Notes under the pieces: model-generated
The model's input: the letters and a program-made list of their open reading frames with translations, nothing else
Told to the model about the DNA's origin: nothing
The model's database searches: none
Program-made: the position numbers and the translations under genes
Origin: Thiomonas sp.
GTDB lineage: Bacteria; Pseudomonadota; Gammaproteobacteria; Burkholderiales; Burkholderiaceae_C
Direction of reading: 5' to 3'
Assembly (NCBI GenBank): GCA_028706735.1
Contig: JAQTVS010000127.1
Location: forward strand, 1-7,588
DNA length: 7,588 nucleotides
Shown here: positions 1 through 5,439 of the stretch, one piece after another
Layout of the letters: every line of letters begins with the position of its first letter
Position numbering within the stretch: position 1 is the first letter of the stretch

Positions 1-362
1 CCACCCGGGCGGAGGTGGGCAAAGCAGGCCTGCAATTGCGCTGGATTCCGGTAGGACAACTCGAAGCCAGCAGCCCGGGCAAGGCGGCCGCCATCCTCAG
101 CGCGCCCGACCCGCTGGCGGCGTTCCACAAAAACGAGGATGACTGGAACTTCGGCAACAGTCCGGCCGGCGGCATTCGCCCGCTGGAGCACCCCAATGCA
201 GAGGTGGCGCAGCGTCTGCAGGCCAATGCCGCGCTCATGCAGCAGGCGGGACTGCATGCCTTCCCGGTGATGCTCTATCGCACCGCCAACGGCCGCGCCC
301 ACCTGATCGTCGGTTTGCTGCCTCACGATGCTATCGTGACCGTTCTGCGCCAAGCGCAGTAA
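1..362 (+). CDS. DsbC/DsbG-like thiol:disulfide interchange protein, 3' fragment
   Basis: This is the C-terminal part of a thioredoxin-fold, presumably periplasmic, disulfide isomerase-like protein. The reading frame is open from base 3 to a TAA at 360-362, so the 5' end lies outside the window. The visible part aligns with the C-terminal half of the DsbG-like protein at 4721-5314. Shared blocks are VGK-GL--RW-PV near the start, AAIL-AP--L-AF--NE in the middle and P-MLYR near the end. The FPVMLYR segment holds the expected cis-proline next to the redox site. The CxxC motif would lie upstream and cannot be checked, so activity is unproven. An internal GTG at 15 could be called as a start, but it falls inside the conserved fold and should not be used. 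The gene is followed by 141 bases before the next start and is probably a separate transcription unit. Confidence 0.8.
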   Translation, partial: TRAEVGKAGLQLRWIPVGQLEASSPGKAAAILSAPDPLAAFHKNEDDWNFGNSPAGGIRPLEHPNAEVAQRLQANAALMQQAGLHAFPVMLYRTANGRAHLIVGLLPHDAIVTVLRQAQ

Positions 363-368
363 GCAGCA

Positions 369-421
369 CCGACTGAATTTTCGATCCTGAAAACTCGGAC
401 GCTCCGTCTCTTTACAGTCGG
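369..421 (+). repeat. Inverted repeat, 7-bp perfect arms around a 39-base loop
   Basis: The arms CCGACTG (369-375) and CAGTCGG (415-421) are perfect reverse complements. Inside the loop, TTTTC and GAAAA (about 379-392) could form a smaller hairpin. The structure starts 7 bases after the stop of the Dsb-like fragment. It could end that transcript, although no T tract follows. Its right arm overlaps the -35-like hexamer of the next gene, so it could also be an operator. Chance is possible for 7-bp arms this far apart. Confidence 0.3.
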
Positions 422-439
422 AATGGCAAGATTTATCGT
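411..439 (+). promoter_or_regulatory. Candidate sigma-70 promoter for the split-barrel/GAF gene pair
   Basis: TTTACA (411-416) and TATCGT (434-439) are separated by 17 bases and match the -35 and -10 consensus at 5 of 6 and 4 of 6 positions. The pair sits 65 bases upstream of the GTG start at 504, in the only gap before the two + strand genes. The placement is sensible, but the match is moderate and was judged by eye. Confidence 0.35.
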
Positions 440-503
440 GTGGGCTCGAAAAACGCAGAGGCGACGCGCCCTGTGAGCATTATTCAACACGAACGGAGGC
501 GTC

Positions 504-1004
504 GTGGCCTTGTTACGTCACCCGATCACACTTGGTGTAGACCATGCCAGATTCATCCAGAGCGGGGTGTCGATCATTCTCGCGTCTGCAAATGCGCAGC
601 GCGTCCCCAGCGTGGGGCGGGCGCTGGGTTGCAGGCTGAATGCGAGCAGCGACTGCCTGGAGCTTTTTCTCATCGCTGCCAAGGTCATTCCCTTGCTCAA
701 TGATCTGCGTGCAGGACAACCCGTCGCCGTGACTTTCACCCGACCCAGTACACATCGCACCCTCCAGATCAAAGCGATCCAGGCAAAGCTGCTACCCACC
801 CGGATTGATGACCGTCCAGCCATAGAGCGCTACCTCCGAGAGTTCACGGCTGAAGTCGATGCCATCATGGGTGGATCGAAAAATGCACTCTTGCAGGCCG
901 CGCTGGGAAAGCCTGAAGAAGCGAACGTGCGCTTGATGCTCCAACCCACCGCGCTTTACGAACAGACGCCGGGGCCGCTTGCAGGTCACGCGCTGTCAGC
1001 GTGA
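504..1004 (+). CDS. Pyridoxamine 5'-phosphate oxidase-like (FMN split-barrel) protein
   Basis: A 166-residue cytoplasmic protein with no signal peptide or membrane segment. The first 100 residues look like an FMN-binding split barrel of the pyridoxamine-phosphate-oxidase superfamily. A beta strand, FIQSGVSIILASAN (about 17-30), is followed by VPSVGRALGCR, then by GQPVAVTFTRPSTHRTLQIK (about 70-89), as in barrel strands. The remainder is helical and includes a KPEEANVRL segment. The GTG start is preceded by GGAGG at 495-499 with only 4 bases of spacing, and no better start is nearby. The next gene begins 21 bases after the TGA, so the two are probably co-transcribed. Its partner also carries a split barrel, suggesting a shared flavin or redox role. 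Substrate and catalytic activity cannot be assigned, and a role in vitamin B6 synthesis is unlikely from context. Confidence 0.65.
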   Translation: MALLRHPITLGVDHARFIQSGVSIILASANAQRVPSVGRALGCRLNASSDCLELFLIAAKVIPLLNDLRAGQPVAVTFTRPSTHRTLQIKAIQAKLLPTRIDDRPAIERYLREFTAEVDAIMGGSKNALLQAALGKPEEANVRLMLQPTALYEQTPGPLAGHALSA

Positions 1005-1025
1005 CCATGCCGGGAAAGCAGGCCA

Positions 1026-2375
1026 ATGACCGTCACCCTCGCTGCCATTCGCCCCTGCCTTGAAGGCATCATTCCTGCAGCGCTTGCGTCATGTGCGGAG
1101 GATGGCACGCCCAATGTGACTTTTGTGTCGCATGTGCATTATGTGGATACCAATCACGTCGCCTTGTCGTACCAATTTTTCAACAAGACACGCGAAAACA
1201 TCCTGGCCAACCCCCGCGTAACCGTACAAGTCATCCACCCGGATACTGGCGCCAACTATCGACTGGCGCTGACTTACCTGCGCACCGAAAACGAAGGGCC
1301 GCTGTTTGAATCGATGAAGGCGCGACTTGCGGGAATTGCGTCGCATAGTGGCATGGCCAAAGTGTTTCGGCTGCTTGGCTCCGATGTGTATCACGTGCTG
1401 GAAATTGAAGTCGTGCCCGGCGCAGTCCTGCCGGTCGATTCTGCACCTTGCTGTCGGCTTGAGGCTCTGCGGTTGCTAGGCGCCCGCATGCAGGCCGCAA
1501 ATGATCTTTCTGATCTCACCGCCGCCCTGCTGACCGGACTTGAGCAGTTGCTCGACTTTCGTCACTCGATGGTGATGCTGCTCGACCCGAATCGTCATGT
1601 GCTCTACACCCTCGCCAGTTGCGGCTACGCTCATAGTGGCGTTGGCGCAGAAATTATCTTGGGTGAAGGCGTGATCGGCGTGGCCGCGCAGCAGCGCACT
1701 CCCATCCGAATCGGTCACTACACACAAGACTATGCCTATAGTCAGGCGGTCAGGGCCGGTTTGTCGTCCGTCGACCCCAACTCCCTGGAAACCGAAATTC
1801 CGTTGCCCGGCTTGCCTCAAGCCCAGAGCCAGATCGCTGTACCGCTTTGCCATCGTGGCCAACTGCTGGGCGTCCTCTTTACGGAAAGCGAGCGCGAACT
1901 GCGCTTCGATGCCGATGACGAGGACACCCTGGTCGTACTCGCTCAACAGCTTGCCCAATCCATGACGCTGCTGCAAATCCGCAGCGAAGAAGACAGCGCG
2001 GAGCCAGTCTCTGCTGTGCGTGCCGCCTCTGCCACCAATGCCCAGCCGCTGAATATTCGCTATTTTCCAGGGAATAACAGCGTATTTCTTGACGGGCACT
2101 ACCTCATCAAAGGTGTAGCCGGCTCGATTTTTATGCGACTGCTTCGTGACTATGTGGCTGACAAACGGATCGATTTCAGCAATAAGGAGCTGCGACTTGA
2201 TCCCGATCTTGGATTGCCCGACATCACCGACAACCTCGAAGCCCGGCTGATCCTGCTTCAGCGTCGACTCGACGAACAACCGCGCGGCATCCACCTGGAA
2301 AAAACCGGGCGCGGGCGTTTTCGCCTGGTGGTCATGCGCCCGATCCTGCTGCAGCAAATGGCCGAGTCAGCCTGA
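1026..2375 (+). CDS. Split-barrel/GAF/winged-helix-like fusion, putative redox-responsive regulator
   Basis: A 449-residue soluble protein with three recognisable parts. Residues about 4-135 resemble an FMN-binding pyridoxamine-phosphate-oxidase-like split barrel (DGTPNVTFVSHVHYVD, then FFNKTRENILANPRVTVQV). Residues about 147-320 form a GAF domain: a lead helix, DFRHSMVMLLDP, LGEGVIGVAAQQRTPIRIG, and the closing QIAVPLCHRGQLLGVLFTES. Residues about 340-440 resemble an OmpR/PhoB-type winged helix, with FLDGHYLIKGVAGSIFMRLL, a second helical stretch, and an IHLEKTGRGRFRLVV wing-like hairpin. Vicinal cysteines at 142-143 sit in the linker between the first two domains. The ATG has only a weak upstream purine run. 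I infer a one-component regulator or sensor in which flavin or small-molecule binding controls DNA binding. The GAF call is fairly firm, the winged helix less so. Its likely targets are its own operon and the facing hemerythrin/cytochrome genes. Confidence 0.75.
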   Translation: MTVTLAAIRPCLEGIIPAALASCAEDGTPNVTFVSHVHYVDTNHVALSYQFFNKTRENILANPRVTVQVIHPDTGANYRLALTYLRTENEGPLFESMKARLAGIASHSGMAKVFRLLGSDVYHVLEIEVVPGAVLPVDSAPCCRLEALRLLGARMQAANDLSDLTAALLTGLEQLLDFRHSMVMLLDPNRHVLYTLASCGYAHSGVGAEIILGEGVIGVAAQQRTPIRIGHYTQDYAYSQAVRAGLSSVDPNSLETEIPLPGLPQAQSQIAVPLCHRGQLLGVLFTESERELRFDADDEDTLVVLAQQLAQSMTLLQIRSEEDSAEPVSAVRAASATNAQPLNIRYFPGNNSVFLDGHYLIKGVAGSIFMRLLRDYVADKRIDFSNKELRLDPDLGLPDITDNLEARLILLQRRLDEQPRGIHLEKTGRGRFRLVVMRPILLQQMAESA

Positions 2376-2380
2376 GCATT

Positions 2381-3115
2381 TCAAGCCGCGAGCGTCTGCG
2401 GATGGAGACCGATTGCCCGCATCAGCTTGCTGAAACTCGACGCATCCAGTATTGATCGCGCCAACTCCAGCGCGGCATGGAAGTTCGGCAGGGGAGCACT
2501 GGCTCGCATGCCTCGATACAAGTCCGCCAGCTCCTGGGGATTGAGCGCCCGGACCATCCAGGGCAGGATGTCCTCCAGGCTCTCGGGTTTCACATGCGCC
2601 AGCAACTCCGCATGCAGCGCGTGGAGGCCCTCGTCATCCAGCAACTGCCACAAGGCGGCGTTGTTCTCGGCCTCCTCGATCTGCATGTGCCAAAGGTTGT
2701 CCGCAATGAACAAAGTGAGCTCACGATAAATGCAGGAGGCCAACGCATGACGCGCGCGCGCCGGACACGTGCTCAGATCCCGCACGCGTTCGCGCAGAGC
2801 GGCGATGGCTCGGCAGTGCTCATCGTGCTCTCGGGCCGTGACCGATGCCTCCTCGCCCCCGGTACGGGCAATCACCGGGTGAAGAAACGCATTCTCATGC
2901 GCCAGATGTGCCGCGAATTGGTCGAGAAGTCGCGCGGTGCGCATCATGATGACGTCGAGCTCCTGCGGGTCATCCGGGTCGAGGCTGCCCAGCGCACGCA
3001 GCACATCGAACATATAGAGGCGCAGCGCCTTGTGGATTGGACGATAAAGATCCACTCGGCTGAGCGATTGCTGCGCGAGAGGTAAAAGATCGGTATGAGA
3101 TTCAATGGCAAACAT
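2381..3115 (-). CDS. Hemerythrin-like (HHE) domain protein, complete ligand set
   Basis: A 244-residue soluble alpha-helical protein with a hemerythrin-type di-iron four-helix bundle in residues about 20-160. Likely iron ligands are H28 (PIHKALR), H70 and E74 (HLAHE), H97 (EHDEH) and H143 with E147 (HMQIE). Family members bind O2 or respond to nitric oxide or iron. The C-terminal 80 residues (PWMVRALNPQELADLYRGM and following) form a helical extension seen in many proteobacterial hemerythrin-domain proteins. I chose the ATG at 3115, not one 11 codons upstream, because GGAGA (3121-3125) lies 5 bases before it. The gene follows its paralogue by 59 bases and probably shares its transcript. Its stop is 5 bases from the end of the converging GAF regulator gene, with no obvious terminator between them. 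Confidence 0.85.
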   Translation of the reverse strand: MFAIESHTDLLPLAQQSLSRVDLYRPIHKALRLYMFDVLRALGSLDPDDPQELDVIMMRTARLLDQFAAHLAHENAFLHPVIARTGGEEASVTAREHDEHCRAIAALRERVRDLSTCPARARHALASCIYRELTLFIADNLWHMQIEEAENNAALWQLLDDEGLHALHAELLAHVKPESLEDILPWMVRALNPQELADLYRGMRASAPLPNFHAALELARSILDASSFSKLMRAIGLHPQTLAA

Positions 3116-3174
3116 GGGACTCTCCAATAGGCAAATCGGACTCAACAAAATGAAATAAACAGCACAACCGCCGC

Positions 3175-3912
3175 TCAGATGGTGTGCACAAAAGGTGCAG
3201 ACGCGGGGCAGGACTGCATCTGCAATTGATCGAGCAGCATGTCGTAGGCTTGGGTCGGCACTTTATGACGTACCGCCGCCACCAGCGCAGGACGGTCAGC
3301 AGGGCGGACCGAGCGCGCCATCCACGCAGCCAGAGTGCAACGCAGGTGCAGCGGCACGTCGTCGATCATGCGGCGCTGCAAACCTTGGAGTTCCTCGTCG
3401 CTTTCGTGCAGCCACAACAGCGGGTTGTGTGCCTCGCGTTCACGCTGCATATGACAGGTGACGTCTGCGCTGTATGCGGCAAAGTCACTTTCGAGCACTG
3501 CCATTTCCCCGCGCAACTCGGTTCCGTCTGGCCGATTGCGCAGTGCCTGCAAACGCTGGCACAGCTCGCGCGCCGCGGTTGATCCTTCCACATGATCCAC
3601 CGCAGCGTGGCGCGTCAACTCCGGTGACAGCGACTCGATCAGAGGATGCAGGTGCCTCTGCTCCAAATCCGCAACAGCCTCGGCCAGATCAATAGCGACC
3701 TCGGCGCCGCCGAACACGCTGCGGAGTTCGGCGCTGGCCGCCGACGCAGCTCGGCACAGCGCTGAAAGCGACGATTGAACACTCTCTCGCACTGCCTTGT
3801 GCAGAGCAAGATAGACGTCAAACCGCTCTGCGCCTGCAACCGGGAGCACTCTGTGTGAAGGCCCCACATGTTCAGACCCACGATAAATGAAGTCACGGAT
3901 GTAGTTATCCAT
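3175..3912 (-). CDS. Divergent hemerythrin-like paralogue with one predicted ligand missing
   Basis: A 245-residue soluble helical protein paralogous to the downstream hemerythrin. The two share RFDVYLALHKAVR versus RVDLYRPIHKALR, LHPLI versus LHPVI, and HMQRE versus HMQIE, plus the C-terminal helical extension (AAWMARSVRPADRPALV). Likely ligands H38, E84, H107, H154 and E158 are kept. The histidine of the H-x3-E pair is valine (V80), and the second His of EHDEH is glycine (G110). H87 or H89 might substitute. It may bind one metal, bind iron weakly, or have only a structural or sensing role. I start it at the ATG at 3912 (MDNYIRDF), preceded by a GAAAG purine run; an upstream extension would overlap the cytochrome gene in a different frame and has low-quality sequence. 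It lies 52 bases after the cytochrome gene. Confidence 0.75.
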   Translation of the reverse strand: MDNYIRDFIYRGSEHVGPSHRVLPVAGAERFDVYLALHKAVRESVQSSLSALCRAASAASAELRSVFGGAEVAIDLAEAVADLEQRHLHPLIESLSPELTRHAAVDHVEGSTAARELCQRLQALRNRPDGTELRGEMAVLESDFAAYSADVTCHMQREREAHNPLLWLHESDEELQGLQRRMIDDVPLHLRCTLAAWMARSVRPADRPALVAAVRHKVPTQAYDMLLDQLQMQSCPASAPFVHTI

Positions 3913-3937
3913 TTGAAATCTTTCAATGTGAATGACA

Positions 3938-3957
3938 ACCCGCTCAAAGAGGCGGGT
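3938..3957 (-). other. Intergenic stem-loop between cytochrome c and hemerythrin genes
   Basis: ACCCGC and GCGGGT (3938-3943 and 3952-3957) form a perfect 6-bp stem with an 8-base loop, 7 bases beyond the cytochrome stop codon. On the - strand transcript it is followed by TTGTCATT, not a run of U, so a strong intrinsic terminator is unlikely. It could lower read-through or protect the 3' end of the cytochrome message, giving unequal expression within one operon. Confidence 0.4.
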
Positions 3958-3964
3958 CTGGGCG

Positions 3965-4507
3965 TTACTTCGCGCTGTACACCGCAGACGCGGAGTGGGG
4001 AACGAAATCGATGAACTGGCCCTTTGGCGTCTGCCCTGGCGGCACGAAGGTAGGCGCCGCCTCCCCTGCGGTGCCGAGGAAGCGAACTGCGGCGTAAACC
4101 GCCCGGAGATCATCGTCCGACATGTCGCGCAATGCGAACCAAGGCATTGGTGGCCGCATGGGCTGGCGTGCTGATTGCAACCACTGCGCCTCGCTGAGAC
4201 GCAGCATGGACAACCGCAGATTAGTTGGATAGGTGGTTCCCCATGGCCCTTGAAAACCTACTGCGCTGCCGGTGAGCCAGGCTGCCTGGGGGGTGTTCCC
4301 GCCGCTTTCGGCATAGCCGGGGGTGTGGCAATCATTGCAGCCTGAAATCTTCACAAGATAAAGGCCGCGAATCACTTGCGGGCTCGGGCCATGCACGCCG
4401 ATTGCTGCGTGATCCGCATGGGTGTTCTGCGCATTCGCCGACGTGAGACCGAAACCTGCCGCCAAGCCGAATAGGCCGATGGCAAACAGGGGTTTGATGC
4501 ACTTCAT
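3965..4507 (-). CDS. Secreted monohaem cytochrome c
   Basis: A 180-residue exported electron carrier. Residues 1-26 form a Sec signal peptide: a lysine-containing N-terminus, a hydrophobic core (LFAIGLFGLAAGF) and a probable cleavage after SANA. A single CNDCH motif (C57, C60, H61) attaches one haem c covalently. The likely sixth ligand is M121 in PPMPW, followed by a typical final helix, DMSDDDLRAVYAAVRFLG. The chosen ATG at 4507 has an ideal AGGAGGA site (4515-4521) with 7 bases of spacing; a longer version starting at 4570 would hide the signal peptide. It lies first in a probable operon with two hemerythrin-like proteins. The cytochrome is periplasmic or membrane-proximal while those are cytoplasmic, so direct contact is not expected. 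Its electron donor and acceptor are unknown. Confidence 0.88.
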   Translation of the reverse strand: MKCIKPLFAIGLFGLAAGFGLTSANAQNTHADHAAIGVHGPSPQVIRGLYLVKISGCNDCHTPGYAESGGNTPQAAWLTGSAVGFQGPWGTTYPTNLRLSMLRLSEAQWLQSARQPMRPPMPWFALRDMSDDDLRAVYAAVRFLGTAGEAAPTFVPPGQTPKGQFIDFVPHSASAVYSAK

Positions 4508-4530
4508 GACAACGTCCTCCTGACTGGATT

Positions 4531-4572
4531 GGCCACGCCTTGCAACATGGCCGTGGCTTTCGAATGCCACGG
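4531..4572 (-). promoter_or_regulatory. Leader with two mutually exclusive hairpins upstream of cytochrome c
   Basis: In the - strand transcript three segments lie in order: CCGTGGC (4572-4566), GCCACGG (4557-4551) and CGTGGCC (4537-4531). The first two form a perfect 7-bp stem with an 8-base loop. The middle segment can instead pair through GCCACG with CGTGGC of the third. Both pairings cannot exist together. The third segment ends 10 bases before the AGGAGGA ribosome site, so a switch could affect translation or early transcription. No ligand-binding core of a known riboswitch is recognised. Confidence 0.35.
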
Positions 4573-4579
4573 GGGAGAA

Positions 4580-4645
4580 CGATAAAAGAACGATCGTGCT
4601 TTTGTTACTTAAAGTTTCTTCAAAATTTGCTATGAAATTACTAAG
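4580..4645 (-). promoter_or_regulatory. AT-rich promoter/operator region for the cytochrome-hemerythrin operon
   Basis: This stretch is markedly AT-rich compared with its surroundings and lies in the 213-base gap between the Dsb-like and cytochrome genes. On the - strand it contains an imperfect dyad, TTGAAG-AAA-CTTTAA (4623-4609), with 5 of 6 arm positions matching, and a palindrome ACGATCGT (4590-4597). A weak promoter-like pair, TTCATA and TTTAAG with 17-base spacing, overlaps the dyad. The dyad is not a clear FNR/CRP-type TTGAT-N4-ATCAA site. I infer that the main promoter of the cytochrome and hemerythrin genes lies here, but its exact elements are uncertain. Confidence 0.4.
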
Positions 4646-4720
4646 CGCGGTCCACAGGAAGCCTTACGGTGCTCTCGCCCACAACCGAGATGGCATCAGT
4701 TGAACCTGGGCGCCGGTACC

Positions 4721-5314
4721 TCATTTCACGCTCGCGAGGATGTCCTTGAGTTGCTGTGCATCGGGCGGGCCGACCACCAGCATGGCGTCCCCCTGTTTGT
4801 CGCGATAGAGCATGGTGGGCACTCCGGGTGACTTGGTGGCTTCGAGCAGGGCGTTGTTGGCGTTGAGAATGGCGCTGGTGGCGGGCAAAACCTTGGTGGC
4901 CGGGGCGATGCCGCCGCCCTGCCCTGTGGGGCCTTTGCCATAAGTGTTCTCGTTGTCCTGGAAGGCTTTGAGTCTGTTGGGCGCCTGCAGGATGGCCGCG
5001 CCTTTGGTCACGCTGGTGGGAGTGAGCACCGCGACCGGCACCCAGCGAATCTCCAGGCCGTCCTTGCCCACCTTGGGGCGCAGCGCGGTGTACAACTCGT
5101 GGCAATACGGACAGTTGGCGTCGAAAAAGATGTTGAGCACACGCGGCCCCTTGCCCTCAGTGATGATTGTGGCCTTGCCCATTTCGGCAAGCACCTTGAC
5201 GGCATCGGGGTTCTGCGTCTGCTGCGCGGCGGCCAGCGGGGACAGGCCGATGAGGCTGGCGCCGATGGCTGCGGCGAAGGCAATGCGCAACGCGGCGCGG
5301 CGGGTGGAATGCAT
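4721..5314 (-). CDS. Periplasmic DsbG-like thioredoxin-fold protein, CPYC active site
   Basis: A 197-residue exported thiol:disulfide oxidoreductase-like protein. The N-terminus has STRRAALRI and a hydrophobic stretch ending in LAAA|Q (cleavage near residue 30). The RR pair is compatible with Tat export, but Sec export is equally plausible. The redox site is C68-P-Y-C71 after FFDAN, the dipeptide found in DsbG; DsbC has CGYC. The cis-proline is P166 in GVPT. Classical DsbC and DsbG carry an N-terminal dimerisation domain before the thioredoxin domain. Here only about 35 residues separate the signal peptide from the active site, so this is a single-domain form and probably does not dimerise in the DsbC way. 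The ATG has GAGGAGG (5321-5327) 6 bases upstream. It may reduce or isomerise periplasmic cysteines, possibly including those of the neighbouring cytochrome, but that is a guess. It is a paralogue of the fragment at 1-362. Confidence 0.85.
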   Translation of the reverse strand: MHSTRRAALRIAFAAAIGASLIGLSPLAAAQQTQNPDAVKVLAEMGKATIITEGKGPRVLNIFFDANCPYCHELYTALRPKVGKDGLEIRWVPVAVLTPTSVTKGAAILQAPNRLKAFQDNENTYGKGPTGQGGGIAPATKVLPATSAILNANNALLEATKSPGVPTMLYRDKQGDAMLVVGPPDAQQLKDILASVK

Positions 5315-5385
5315 ACGGTGCCTCCTCGTCTTGTGGGGTTTTTTGCCGACGCAGTATGCCGCAAACGCAGCGCGCGCGCAGGAGC

Positions 5386-5416
5386 CCGCCGTTTGGGCGC
5401 AGGCACGCCCGGGCGG
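5386..5416 (-). other. GC-rich nested stem-loop in the pspA-dsbG-like gap
   Basis: CCGCC (5386-5390) pairs with GGCGG (5412-5416), and inside it GGGCG (5395-5399) pairs with CGCCC (5406-5410) around a 6-base loop. The arms are separated by a 4-base and a 1-base bulge. It lies about 24 bases past the pspA stop. There is no U tract on the - strand, so it is not a standard intrinsic terminator. It may still limit read-through into the Dsb-like gene. Confidence 0.35.
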
Positions 5417-5431
5417 TCAGCGCTTCTGACC
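5415..5431 (-). terminator. Perfect 6-bp hairpin just after pspA, possible weak terminator
   Basis: GGTCAG (5415-5420) and CTGACC (5426-5431) form a perfect stem with a 5-base loop, 8 bases past the pspA stop codon. No U tract follows; the next bases are GCCCGGGC and lead into a second GC-rich stem-loop. The pair of hairpins makes this a plausible operon boundary or message-stabilising end. Termination itself is not shown. Confidence 0.35.
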
Positions 5432-5439
5432 AGCAGCGC

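Noticed and set aside
440..703. Small + strand frame overlapping the split-barrel gene
   Set aside because: It has no ribosome site or domain and is out of frame with the split-barrel protein that covers the same bases.
1476..2357. - strand open frame of about 290 codons opposite the GAF fusion gene
   Set aside because: The opposite strand encodes a GAF domain and coherent flanking domains; this frame shows no domain.
2477..3085. + strand open frame opposite the first hemerythrin gene
   Set aside because: The - strand frame has the full set of hemerythrin ligands; the + strand frame is its shadow.
3913..4113. N-terminal extension of the second hemerythrin to an upstream ATG
   Set aside because: It would overlap the cytochrome c gene and is Arg/Ser-rich with no homology to the paralogue. 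The ATG at 3912 gives a start that aligns with the paralogue.
4508..4570. Upstream start for the cytochrome gene
   Set aside because: It would bury the signal peptide; the ATG at 4507 has an ideal ribosome site 7 bases upstream.
4609..4623. Classical FNR/CRP site in the cytochrome promoter
   Set aside because: The dyad does not fit TTGAT-N4-ATCAA or TGTGA-N6-TCACA; I keep it only as an unassigned palindrome.
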